DNA from: CAZVAP01 sp964625125
GTDB lineage: Bacteria > Patescibacteriota > Gracilibacteria > Absconditabacterales > Absconditicoccaceae
Length of the DNA: 26,929 bases
NCBI GenBank assembly: GCA_964625125.1
Contig: CAZVAP010000006.1
Span: 1 to 26,929 of the forward strand
Reading direction: 5' to 3'
Program-made: the position numbers and the translations under genes
Notes under the pieces: generated by a model
What the model was told of the DNA's origin: nothing
The model's input: the letters and a program-made list of their open reading frames with translations, nothing else
Databases searched by the model: none
Shown here: positions 10,701 through 20,952 of the stretch, one piece after another
Layout: the number at the start of each line of letters is the position of its first letter
Position numbering within the stretch: position 1 is the first letter of the stretch

Positions 10701-12396
10701 TCATATTAAAAGCTAGTTTCGAAATATCTTTCCATCAATTTAAATTCAAAACTTGTTCTCAAACTAAAATATTCTCTATATCAGATTCAGAGAAAGTCTT
10801 AACTGGCTCAGTATTATCAGGATTCAAATCAGCTCATTCATAAGAGTATATCTCATATTTATTTGTTTCAGGATTATAAGAAACATATCAGTCTACTTGA
10901 GTTCAGTCTTTAAACTTAACAGTAGTTTTTGAAAACTTAGAAATAATTTTATCTTTAATTTTTACAAAATAATTTGGATATATTTCCTCTAATAATGAAA
11001 TATTATCTCAATAAAGTTTCAAAGAAACATTTAAAGTAGAATTTAATATATCAGATAAATCTCATTCAGGATTTGGGTAATCAAAATTACTTTCAGCATC
11101 AAACTCTATTTGATTAATTTTTAATTTTCCTTTTCCTGACTTAAAAATAAAATCTATAACTTCTTCAAGATTTTTTAAAGAAATATTATCAGATAAAGAT
11201 GAAATAACTTTAATTAATTTTTCCTTATACAATGGATAAAATTTATCAACAAGTATCTTAACATCATCTTTTGATAACTTTTTATTATCAATAATTTTTT
11301 TAAATAAGGAAACAACATCCCCTTCACTAGAGTCTTCTATAAATGATAAAAATATTTCATTCAATATCTTATTTTTTTTATTTTCATCAGAAATTTGAAG
11401 AATATTTTTCCATATACAACCTGTTTCATTAGGTTTTCAAATACAAGCTTTTAAATTATTTTTTTCTTCTTCTGTAAACAAATTCCAAATTTCTTCTGGA
11501 AAATCACTTAATCTAATATTTTTAATTTTATTGTTTAACCCTAAAATTTTCCATAAAGGCAAACCATTAAAAATTTCTTCTAAATCAGTTTTAAATTTAT
11601 TAAAAGCAGTATTTATTTTGTCTAAAGAACTTAAAAAGTTTGAATTAAGCAAAACTGATTGCAAAGACAAAAGTTTAGCTAAATTAATTTTATTTTTTAC
11701 ATCTTCTGTAATCTTTGTAATATCTCATTTTAAATATTCATATTCTTCAGGTGTAATCAACTTATTTTTAAATAAATCTTCAATAATTTCATAATTATAT
11801 AACTTTAAATTTTTTATTTTTTCTTGTTCTTCAGGAGGCAATTCTTTTATAGCAGCTAATAAAACTGCTCTAACTCCTCTAAATAAATCTTCTTGTGACT
11901 TTGAATTTTTCATAATCTCTTCAATTTTTTGAGAATCAATATTAAGCTTAATGTTATGATCTTTACTATACTGAGTAATTTTTGAAATAAATTGATTTAA
12001 GATATTTTTTACAATTTCTAAGTTTTTTAACTTCTTAAAAATTTTTTCCGTAATATCCTCAAATAATGTGTACCCACTAGATAAATATAGATGTTTAATA
12101 TCATCAAAAGTTATAGGTCTACCTAATCTTTCTTCTAATAATTGAAGAATATTTGTTTGCTTTGAATCCAAAGTTAATAAAAATTCAAAAAATATATCAG
12201 AAATACTTTTTCAAACAAATCTATCAATATTTTTATTAACAAATTTAGAAAAATCTTCTGCCATATAAGTAAGTAATTCCTCAGAAGTTTTTAATTGCGA
12301 TTCCTCGTATTTATTAGAAGAGTTTAATTCTTCAGTATTTTCTTGTACATTTTCATTAGATTCAGTATCTGGATTTACTTTTTTTTTATCTGACAT
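7753..12396 (-). CDS. giant unknown protein, 1547 residues
   Basis: The largest gene of the window: 1548 codons with no in-frame TAA or TAG (most lines checked codon by codon) and about 40 TGA-Gly codons. I recognise no family. The first 45 residues are acidic and low-complexity (Glu, Asn, Ser). Residues about 45-480 look helical. A region around 480-680 looks beta-rich, with VKFKDGTQVDGYVSYNPET and then GVVLSVKGLVFKSLPG and TWTIKPFGG, resembling small barrel or SH3-like folds. Residues about 850-1150 are helical, with many Ala and charged residues (AAGYLLYALEKGPSEYF, DPDNEDLRNELVFSE). The last 15 residues are basic. No signal peptide or membrane helix is evident, so a large cytoplasmic or nucleoid/division-linked protein is possible. 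It heads the operon and is divergent from ftsA. Confidence 0.85.
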
Positions 12397-12425
12397 CGCA
12401 AAATAGTTAAATATAAATTTATTTT

Positions 12426-12453
12426 ATCATAAAAATTATACTAATTTTGTCAA
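12426..12453 (-). promoter_or_regulatory. candidate sigma-70 promoter for the giant-gene operon
   Basis: On the minus strand, TTGACA (12448-12453) is followed after 16 bases by TATGAT (12426-12431), leaving a leader of roughly 25 bases to the ATG at 12396. The -35 box is a perfect consensus match, which is notable in such AT-rich sequence, but no transcription data support it. Confidence 0.45.
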
Positions 12454-12510
12454 ATTAATCAAAAGATTAATAAATGATAACTTTTTTATATCATTTTTAA
12501 AAAAAGAATA

Positions 12511-12538
12511 TTGATAAGACTAAATAAAAAAATATAAC
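12511..12538 (+). promoter_or_regulatory. candidate sigma-70 promoter for ftsA-ftsZ-atpC
   Basis: TTGATA (12511-12516), a 16-base spacer, and TATAAC (12533-12538) lie about 60 bases upstream of the ftsA ATG. This is the best match I see on the plus strand of the 201-base divergent region. AT-rich sequence gives many weak matches, so confidence is low. Confidence 0.35.
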
Positions 12539-12597
12539 AACAAAAGTTAATAATATTAGACTTATCTTATTTTAAATTGGTAACTTATATTTTATAA

Positions 12598-13782
12598 ATG
12601 ACAAACCTTACTTGCTCAGTAGATATATGAAATGCATATGTAAAATGAGTTCTTATAATGGAAGATCATAATTGAAAAAAATCCATTGTTGCAAAAGAAT
12701 TAATTAAGTCAAAATGAATAAAAAAATGAAAAATAATAGATGAAAATAGCCTTACTAATACTATTTCAACTATTTTAAGCAACTTAAGTAAAAAAGTAGA
12801 TACTGAAATAGATGAGGTCTTAATTTGAATTTCCCATCCTTATTTAAAAATTAAAAAAGCATCAAACCATAAAAGACTTACAAATTTAGAGATTACAGAA
12901 AAAGAAGTTAACAATTTACTAAATACAATATCAGAAGAAGCTGAAGAATTAAATTATGAGATATTAAAGGTAATACCTAACAAATGGATTATAGATGAAA
13001 CCCATATTACCAACAATCCAATATGAATGGAATGAAGAAAATTAGAATTACAAGCAACTATATTTATGATACCTAGTTCAACTTTTAAAGCCTTAGATAA
13101 AGTTTTTGAGCAATTAGAAATTGATATAATAGATATTTTACCAAACATTCTATGAGCTGAGGAGTGAGTGTTAGATGCTGAAACAAAAGATTTATGATGT
13201 GTACTAATAGATATAGGAGCTAATCAAACTTCCTATGTGATATATGAAGAAGGCATAAACCTTAAATATGGAGTCATACCAATTTGAGGTGAAGAAATTA
13301 CAAAAGATATATCAATAGGCTTAAAAGTTGATTTTATCCAGGCAGAACAAATTAAGAAAGAAGAATGAGAAATTATTTTAAATAAAGAGCAAACTAATAT
13401 AGAAAATTCAAAAATAGATAAATTATTTTTATCTGAAATTATTGAAGCTAGACTTGCTGAAGATATATACTCTCCTATTATCCAAGAAATGGAAAACTTG
13501 TGAGTAAATGGCAAATTACCATGAGGTATAATATTAATTTGATGAGAAAGTAAAATTAAAAATATCACAGAATTTACTAGGCAATTCTTTGGATTAGCTT
13601 GCAAGCATGGAAAAATTATAAAAAATGACTTTAAAGAATTAGGAAGTAACCCGCAATTTGTTAATGTAATATGAAATTATCTATGGTTTGAAAAATATTG
13701 AGATAATGGTTGAGGCTTTAACTTTAGTTTCAACCTATGATGGATAAACAATATTATAAACTTTATAAAAAAAATATTTTAA
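12598..13782 (+). CDS. ftsA: cell division protein FtsA
   Basis: A 394-residue actin-like ATPase that anchors FtsZ to the membrane. The phosphate-1 loop is DIGNAYVKG (residues 9-17), followed by the SHS2/1C region around residues 80-160, the phosphate-2 motif LIDIGANQTSYVIYEEG, and an adenosine motif IILIGGESKI. The C-terminus NNIINFIKKIF is a short amphipathic helix like the membrane-targeting tail of known FtsA. Key glycines (DIG at the start, IGG near residue 320) are TGA. The gene is slightly shorter than the usual 420 residues. It is followed by ftsZ after 18 bases, the classic order. No Shine-Dalgarno sequence precedes the ATG. Confidence 0.93.
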
Positions 13783-13800
13783 TTATTAAATTACAAAAAA

Positions 13801-14931
13801 ATGGCAATAAAAGAAGTTAAACCTGATTTCATCCCTTGAGCAAGAATAAAGGTAATCTGAGTAGGTTGAGGTGGTTGTAATACAATAAATAGAATGATTC
13901 AAGAAGGATTAGAATGAGTAGATTTTATAGCAGTAAACACAGATGCACAAGCTTTAGAAAACAATTTAGCACCTACAAAAATCAATATATGATTAAACTT
14001 AACTAGATGACTTGGAGCAGGAGCAAATCCTGAAGTTGGTAGAAAAGCTGCTGAAGAAAACTTAGATGAAATAAAAAAACATTTAGAAGATACTGATATG
14101 GTATTTATAACTGCTGGTATGGGTGGTGGAACCTGAACTTGAGCTGCTCCTGTAATTGCACAATTAGCTAAAGAAATGGGTATTTTGACTGTTGGTGTTG
14201 TAACTAAGCCTTTTTCTTTTGAAGGAAAAAGAAGATTAGAAAATGCTATTGAATGATTAGAAAAATTAAAAGAGTCAGTAGATACTTTAATTGTAATTCC
14301 AAATGATAGAATATTTAATATAATAGATAAAAAAACAACATTTAAACAAGCATTCCAAATGATAGATAGAATATTACATTTAGGTGTACAAGGTATTTCT
14401 GATTTAATTATAAAACCAGGATTAATTAATATAGACTTTGCTGATATTAGTGTAATTATGAAAGATTCAGGAACTGCTTTATTAGGTATAGGTTATGGAG
14501 AATGAGAAAATAGAACTGTAGAAGCTACTAGACAAGCTATTGAAAATCCATTATTAGAAGCTAAATTAGAAGGTGCAAAAAATATTATTTTTGCAGTAAC
14601 TGGTGGTGAAGATCTAACACCAACTGAAGTACAAGAAGCTGCAAGTATTATTGAAAATATAGCTGCAGAAGATGCTAATATAATTTGGTGAATGTCTATA
14701 GATGATAATTATGATGGTGATGTAAAAGTTACAATAATAGCTACAGGTTTTCCTGAAATTACACAAAATGAAATTTTAAAAGGCTCAAAAAATACAAATC
14801 CTTTCAAAACACAATCTTCAAAAGGTAATGATTTTGTTACAAAAGCTCTAAATAAGGAAAAAAATACTCCAGAAGAACAACCACTAGAAAACCCAGATGT
14901 TCCTGCATTTTTAAGAAGAAAATTAAAATAA
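13801..14931 (+). CDS. ftsZ: cell division GTPase FtsZ
   Basis: A 376-residue tubulin homologue that polymerises into the division ring. IKVIGVGGGGCNTINRM forms the N-terminal nucleotide loop, FIAVNTDAQAL follows, and the tubulin signature GGGTGTG spans residues 108-114 with TGA at 14134 and 14140 coding its last two glycines. VVTKPFSFEGKRR, NDRIF and the T7-like loop NIDFADI are present, and the tail ends VPAFLRRKLK, the conserved peptide that binds FtsA. About eleven of some forty glycines use TGA; the rest use GGN, so both codon types are mixed. The linker before the tail is short (about 35 residues). This gene is the strongest proof of code 25 in the window. Confidence 0.98.
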
Positions 14932-14951
14932 TTTACAACTAATTTTTGAAA

Positions 14952-15392
14952 ATGTTATTAAAAATAGTTTCAACTCAAGGACCATTAGTAGAAACTGAAG
15001 TTGAAGAAGTTATAGTTCCTGTTAAAGATTGAGAAATTGGTATATTACCAGGACATGCACTATATTCAGGAGTTGTAAAAGGTTGACTATGTAAATTTAA
15101 GGAAAAAGTTAAATCAGAGAAATTCCTATATCAAGACGATTATTCAGTAGTATCAATCTGAGATTGAGTTGTATACACAGACTGAAAAGAAGTAAGAATT
15201 GCTGTAAGTGAAGCAAATAGTACTATTGAAGTTAATGAAGAAGAATTACTAAAAATGAAAGAAAAGCTTGAAAAAGAATTAGAAGAAATAAAAGCTAAAG
15301 GTTCTATTGAAGAAATAGAAAAAGCTTTAATTTCAATGAATAAAATAATTGCAGATATAGAACTTGCTAAAATTAAAAAGAAAACATTATAA
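14952..15392 (+). CDS. atpC: F-type ATP synthase epsilon subunit (lone atpC)
   Basis: 146 residues, close to the usual 130-140. The N-terminal beta-sandwich carries the family pattern: LLKIVSTQGPLVETEVEEVIVPVKDGEIGILPGHALYSGVVKGG, close to the canonical 'G...V..P...GEiGILPgHapl...l..G'. A hydrophobic strand VSIGDGVVYTDG and VRIAVSEA precede a C-terminal two-helix region rich in Glu and Lys (residues 92-146) like the regulatory helical hairpin. The role is to couple and regulate the F1 motor at the membrane. It sits 20 bases downstream of ftsZ with no other ATP synthase genes in the window, which is unusual; normally atpC follows atpD. Glycines in KDGEIG, KGGL and IGDG are partly TGA. Confidence 0.88.
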
Positions 15393-15395
15393 TAA

Positions 15396-15426
15396 CCTTT
15401 CCTATATTTTGGGAAAGGCTTTTTTT
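15396..15426 (+). terminator. Rho-independent terminator after atpC
   Basis: A 7-bp stem CCTTTCC/GGAAAGG (15396-15402 with 15412-15418) around a 9-base loop is followed by C and seven T (15420-15426). It starts 4 bases after the atpC stop and ends directly against the first base of the tRNA. Confidence 0.85.
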
Positions 15427-15499
15427 GCCCAGGTAGCTCAGCTGGTAGAGCACACCCATGGTAAGGGTGGGGTCGCCGGTTCAATCCCGGTCCTGGGCT
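15427..15499 (+). tRNA. tRNA-Thr, anticodon GGT
   Basis: A full cloverleaf can be folded by hand: a 7-bp acceptor stem GCCCAGG/CCTGGGC, a 4-bp D stem GCTC/GAGC with GG in the loop, a 5-bp anticodon stem CACCC/GGGTG around loop ATGGTAA (T33, anticodon GGT at 34-36), a 5-base variable region, and a T stem GCCGG/CCGGT around TTCAATC. GGT reads ACC and ACT threonine codons. The discriminator base is T73 and CCA is not encoded. A T-run follows at once (15499-15505) and may serve as its end. The gene is far richer in G+C than its surroundings, as expected for structured RNA. Confidence 0.95.
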
Positions 15500-15503
15500 T
15501 TTT

Positions 15504-17696
15504 TTATTTAAATAAAATTTTATAACTATTAAATAAGCCAGACTGACTAGATAATTTTTTATTAATTAAGCTTAAAGTAGTAGGTAGCTTTACTTTAGTT
15601 AGTATTTTAAGATAAGTATCTTCATTTTCTGTAAAAGTATTAATTTGAACAATATTGATATTAAACTCCTTAATTAGATTAATTATATCAATAAGCTTAT
15701 TTAAATAATCATTAATTTTAAAAATAAACTCTACATCATACCAATAACTTTCTTGTCATAACCAATGAGCTGGTAATAATTTAGAAAAATTTACTCTTCT
15801 TAAAGCTTTACAAGTAGTTTTATGAATTTTTACTCCATTAGAAGTTATCTTTCATATTATCTTATCACCAGGCTGAGGCCTACATTCAGGACAAAAATCA
15901 TACTTAAACAAAAGAGAATCATCAATAACTACTTTTCAAGATAAAGAAACTTCTTCTTTCTTTACTTCTTTTGGTTTTTCTTCATCAAATTTAATATCAC
16001 TTTTTTTATAAACTGATAAAATCAATTTAATAGGTTGTAAATTTTTATTAGCTATTTGAATTAATGAACTTTCTAATTCTTTTTCTGAATATTTTTGAGA
16101 AATTTTATCATCCTTTTCTCATAAAAGTGGTAATTTTAATTCCTGTAATTTTTCATTAAGAATATGTTTTCATAACTCAATTAAACTATTTCTTTCTTTA
16201 CGATTAAGAAACTGCCTAATTTTTTGCTTACTTGTATGACTTACTACATAATTTAGCCAATCTTTTTTTACCGTATATTTTTCCCTAAAAGTTTTTATTT
16301 CAACTATATCCCCATTTCTAAGTTTATAATCTATTGGAACGATTTTTCAATTAACTAAAGCTGATTTAAATTTAAATCAAATTTCACTATGAATTCTAAA
16401 GGCAAAATCTAAAACTGTAGCTCATTTAGGTAATTCAATAACTTTTCATTTAGGAGTATAAACAAAAATAGATTTTCTTAAAAATTCTACATCTAAAATA
16501 TTAAAAAATGACTTATTATCATCTTCCTTATATTCCTTAACCAATTCTCTTAATTTATTAACCCAATCAATTTGTTTAGAAGCAGCAGAAATATCTTTCA
16601 TATTTTCCTTATATAAAAAATGAGCTGCTACTCAGTATTCCGCAAAATCATCCATTTTTTTAGTTCTAATCTGTACTTCAACTGGAGTTTTATATAATCA
16701 CAAAATAGTTGTGTGTAATGATTGATATCAATTAGATTTAGGTAATGATATATAATCTTTAATTCTTTTGATAATAGGGGTATACTTAGAATGAATTATT
16801 CATAAAGTTACATAACAAGTAGCAATATCTTTTACAATTATTCTAAAAGCTAAAATATCCTTTATCATAGATATATCCTTAGTGTTGTACTTTTGTAATT
16901 TAAGATAAACTCTATAAGGACTTTTAAGCCTGCCTTTTATCTCTAAATATTGAATTTTATGTTCATCTAAAAGCTCTTGTATTTTTTTTATCAATTTTTG
17001 TATATCAACTTTAGAATAATTTTTTTCTAAATAGTTAAAAATTCTATTAAACTCTTTAGGTTCTAAAATAGCAAAAGATCCATTTTCCAAATATAATTGA
17101 AAAACTTCTATTCATAATCTTTTTGCAATAGGAACATAAATTTTAAGAGTTTCAGTTGCTATTCTAATCTGCTTTTCTCTTTTAGGATGAAATTTTAAAG
17201 TTTGAATATTATGAATTCTATCAGCAAGTTTAACAAAAATTACCCTAATATCCTGCCCCATTGCCAAAAATGTTTTTTTTAAGGTTTCTACTTGTCTGGC
17301 TTCACCATGATATCTAACTTTTGATACTTTTTCTAATCAAACACATAAAAAGGCTACCTGAGAACCAAACTCTTGTTGAATTTCATCAGCAGTAACAGGA
17401 GTATCCTCTATTACATCATGTAACAATGCTGCTTGTAAAGCAGTTATATCTGGCTTAATCATTAATAAATATTTAGCTACATACACTGGATGAACAATAT
17501 AAGGTTCTCAGGAAAGTCTTTTTTCATCTCAATGAGCTTGCTTTGCAAAGTCATAAGCTTTTTGAATTTTTTCTCAAGCTTCTTGTCCTAAGTAATTAAT
17601 TATAGGTTCTTTAACTTCCTTAATAAAAAATTTCTCTATCTCATCTTCAGAATAAAGAGGCTTATAATCAAAGAAATTTTTTAAGTCATATTGCAT
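15504..17696 (-). CDS. bifunctional (p)ppGpp synthetase/hydrolase, RelA/SpoT family
   Basis: A 730-residue full-length RSH protein controlling the stringent response by making and degrading (p)ppGpp. Domains in order: an HD hydrolase with YIVHPVYVAKYL, LLHDVIEDTPV and VKLADRIHNIQTL (metal-binding His and Asp present, so hydrolysis is likely active); a synthetase with AFRIIVKDI, KRIKDYISLPKSNGYQSLHTT and VEVQIRT; TGS (FVYTPKGKVIELPKGATVLDFA); a Cys/His-bearing region DFCPECRPQPGDKI...HKTTC; and a C-terminal ACT-like domain. Several key glycines, including that of NGYQSLHTT, are TGA. It is the last gene of the minus-strand operon, 25 bases after the RlmD-like gene, and ends 5 bases from the convergent tRNA. 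Confidence 0.95.
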
Positions 17697-17721
17697 TGTG
17701 AAAAAAATTAGTAATTAAAAA

Positions 17722-19218
17722 TTAATCTAACAATCAAACCATCTCAATATGATGAGTATGTGGGAACATATCCACTGCTTTAAGTTTTTTAACATTAAAT
17801 CATCAATCAACTAATAATTTTAGATCTCTAGCCATAGTTACAGGATTACAGCTAATATAAAGAAGTGGAAAAGAAAATTTATTTTTTAAATTAATTAAAA
17901 ATTTTACAACATTTTTATGCAATCCACTTCTTGGAGGATCTATCACTATAAGTCAAATATTTTCAGCTTCAAAATTTATATTTTCAGCCTTATCAGCAAT
18001 AAATTTAGCTTTATCTTCTAGTCAATTTATTTTAGCATTTTTGTAGGCATCCTTTACAGCATCTTCTACAATCTCAACTCATAATAGATTTTCACCTATT
18101 CATAATTTTAATAAAGTAATTCATATTGTTCAAGCTCCACAATACAAATCCAATATATTTCACTTTACAAAAGGCAACATCTCTTTAGCAGTTTGAAAAA
18201 GTTTTTGGGCTTGTAAAGTATTAGTTTGGAAAAAAGAAAAAGCAGAAACTCTAAAAGTTATCTCAATATCATTAAATTTTAATTTCTCAAAAATATATCA
18301 AGGTCACCATAAAGGAATAGTTTTAATATTCTCTCATTTTACTACATCAGCTAAACCATTATTTTCAGTAATTAAAAATGTATTTACATTTTGTTTTAAA
18401 AAATCATCCTGCATTAAAATTTCCTGTAATTTAGACCATTTATTTATTTCAGATTTATTTTCATCTAAATACTTACTTGCTACAACCAAATTTACTAAAA
18501 CCTGTCCTGTATTAAATCATTCTCTTATAACTAAATGTCTAAAAAATCATTTATGATTAAACTGGTCATAAACTGGTAATCAAGACTTTTTAAAAATTGG
18601 TTTTAAATAATTAAAAATTTCATTTATTTTTTCACCAGCTATCAAACAACTATCTATATCAACTATTTTAGAAAATTGACCCTGTTTATGAAAACCTAAA
18701 CTCCAATTTGATAAAATTTCTTTTTCTTTAGAAGCTTTACTTACAATATATTTTCAGAAGCTAAATTCCATTTTATTTCTATAATTAAACTCTTTTACAC
18801 TAGGAATTATACCCTCATAACTTGAATCAAAAAATTCTAATCATCTAAAAGAATCCTTTACAATACTCTCCTTAAGCTCTATTTGTTTCTCATAAGGTAA
18901 AATTTGCCATTTACATCATCAACATCCTACTTTAGATAAATCTTTATCTGAATTATCCACAAATATATCAGAATCATAAATCATATGATGCTTACATAAA
19001 TTATTTTCATCAATTTTTAAATTGGCTTTATGAATTTTTATTGCTTGAGCTAAAATAAAATCAGATTTTTTCTTTAAAATTTTAACATCAACTATCATTC
19101 AAGGTAAAACTCAACCATTAACTAAAACTGCTTTCCCATCAGTATTATATCAAATTCACACTCCCCCAAAACCAACCTTTTCTATTTTTAAATTTTCAAT
19201 AATTCTATTTTTTCTCAT
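17722..19218 (-). CDS. 23S rRNA (uracil-C5) methyltransferase, RlmD/RumA-TrmA family
   Basis: A 498-residue SAM-dependent RNA m5U methyltransferase. An N-terminal TRAM-like segment (IIENLKIEKVGFGGVGIG, then GVLPGMIVDVKIL) is followed by a Cys region (LCKHH ... VGCGGCKWQ) that may bind a 4Fe-4S cluster as in RumA. The catalytic domain has FSFFQTNTLQAQ, the SAM loop DLYCGAGTIGITL, IDPPRSGLH, the catalytic cysteine in YISCNPVTMARDL, and the final DMFPHTHHIEMV. TGA supplies glycines in the SAM loop and in CGG. It could target U1939 or U747 in 23S rRNA or U54 in tRNA; the sequence does not settle which. A 78-base gap separates it from the SDR gene upstream. Confidence 0.92.
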
Positions 19219-19296
19219 AAGACTACTAAAAAAAATAAATCAAGTAAGTTATAATAGTATTACTTTTAGTTTCAATAATTTCATAAAGAACAAAAA

Positions 19297-19881
19297 TTAT
19301 AAATCTATTTCAAACCTTTTTTCCTTTCATAAAAGAATATTTTCTATTGTATTTCAAATATCATCCAAAGAAGTTTTGGCCCAATTAGGATTTATCTGCA
19401 AATCTCAATGGAAATCTGTATCTACAATTTTAGGATTAACTATAAAAACTTTTTTTCATTCAGCTTTTAATCATCAAGCTAATCATCTTAAACCAAATTT
19501 ACTTGCTTGATAAACTGCCCCATATTTTAAAAATTTTTTTCCAATAATACTTCCAATAAAAATTATCTTAGTTTTTGAATATATATTAAATTGTAAAACC
19601 TTTAAAATCCTTATATTTGCTAATAAATTTAAATTTATAATTTCTTCATATTTTTCTAGCTCTATACTTTCAAACTTTCAAAAATAACCTACTCAAGCAT
19701 TTAAAATTATCCCATCAAATTTCTTTGCTCAAACAAAACTAAGTATCTTATCAAAAGTAGATTTTTTGGTTAAATCAAAGCCATTTTGTCTAGATAATCC
19801 CACAATATTATACTGATGTTTAAGTCTATCAAATAAATATTTTCAAATTCACCTAGTATGACCTGTAAGTAAAATATTCAT
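19297..19881 (-). CDS. short-chain dehydrogenase/reductase (SDR) family oxidoreductase
   Basis: A 194-residue, short member of the SDR superfamily, which uses NAD(P)H. The N-terminal cofactor loop TGHTRGIG (residues 6-13) has both glycines of GIG coded by TGA. LNAG lies near residue 66, and the catalytic YQASK (Tyr and Lys three residues apart) follows the GSIIG segment that carries the active-site Ser. The short C-terminus (DTDFHG...FEIDL) leaves little room for a substrate lid, as in small YciK/YwfD-type SDRs. The substrate is unknown. It starts 3 bases after the RlmL-like gene. Confidence 0.88.
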
Positions 19882-19884
19882 TTT

Positions 19885-20952
19885 TTAATTTTGCTTATAA
19901 AAGAAATTAACCCATTCTCATCAATTTGAAAGTTTTCTTACTTTAAATAAATCAAAATATTCATCATTAACTTTATAAGAAGTAATAATTCATCCACATT
20001 TAACCTGTTTTAAATCATCCTTTAATTTCTTATAAATATGGTCAAAATTACCAGTAAGTCTCTTACCATAAGGAGGATTAGTAATAAACGGAAAGTTTAA
20101 ATGTAATTTAAGATAATCTTTTACCTGAAGTTTTATAAACTCTTCTAATCAAGCATTTTTGATATTTTCCTGAGCTATTTGTATTGCAGTAGAGGATATA
20201 TCATAACCATAAAAATTCAATTTTTTAGTTTTAATTCTAGTAGAAGCTCTCCATTTTTCCTTTTTCAATAAATTTGGGTCAATCCAATTAAACTTCTCAA
20301 AAATAAAATTTCTAAAAGTACCTGGAGCTATATTTAAGTCAATCAAAGCCTTCTCAATTAAAATAGTTCAACTACCACAAAAAGGATCAACAAAATCTTC
20401 ATTTTTACAATTAACCAACAAAATAAGTCAAGCAGCTAAAGTTTCTTTTATAGAAGCTTGTGCAGTTGCTAGTTTATAACCTCTTTTATATAAAGGGTCA
20501 CCAGAAGTATCCAACAGTACTTTTACAACATTTTTAAAAATATCTACTCTTATTTCCAAAGTATCTAATATACTAGGACTATGATTACTAACTCAAAGCT
20601 TTTTATAAATAGCCTTCTGAACTATTTTTTGAGTAGAAATCTCTGATTTAATTAAGCTATGGTGAAGAATAGGCTTTATACTTAAATTAAATTTCAAGAT
20701 GTCATATTTGTGCCAGTCAATTTCATAAATTCAGTTAAATAATTCATCAAAATTATTTGCTTTAAACTCATTTAATACAATATAAACCTTATTTGCAGTT
20801 CTTAACCAAAGATTAGCTTTAACCAAAGTAGAAATATCTCCTGAATATTTAACAAATCAAGGTCAAATTTCTAAAAGCTTAAATTTTCTATTTAAAATTT
20901 CTTTTTTTAAAATTGATTCTAAACCAGGATAAGTATAACTTAGAAAATCCAT
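19885..20952 (-). CDS. THUMP-domain RNA guanine-N2 methyltransferase, RlmL/YpsC-like
   Basis: A 355-residue protein of the UPF0020/RlmL family. The N-terminus (MDFLSYTYPGLESILKKEI) and residues about 45-160 fit the THUMP RNA-binding domain. DTSGDPLYKRGYK and ATAQASIKETLAAGLILL precede the SAM loop DPFCGSGTILIEKAL, with one glycine TGA, then YGYDISSTAI and the catalytic TNPPYGKRL. The usual reaction is m2G formation in 23S rRNA (G2445 in E. coli). The true stop is TAA after a pair of TGA glycines near the end (LSNGGEWVNFF). The start overlaps the TPR gene stop as TAATG. Confidence 0.92.

Noticed and set aside
12954..13604. Minus-strand ORFs opposite ftsA
   Set aside because: They are antisense to FtsA, whose motifs and full length are clear; they show no recognisable domain.
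13801..14931. TGA as tryptophan (table 4, as in Mycoplasma)
   Set aside because: TGA falls on invariant glycines such as GGGTGTG and P-loops; tryptophan there would abolish function, and TGG is separately used for Trp.
15140..15484. Minus-strand ORF spanning atpC and the tRNA
   Set aside because: It crosses a tRNA gene and a terminator on the opposite strand and is Ser/Ile rich antisense sequence.
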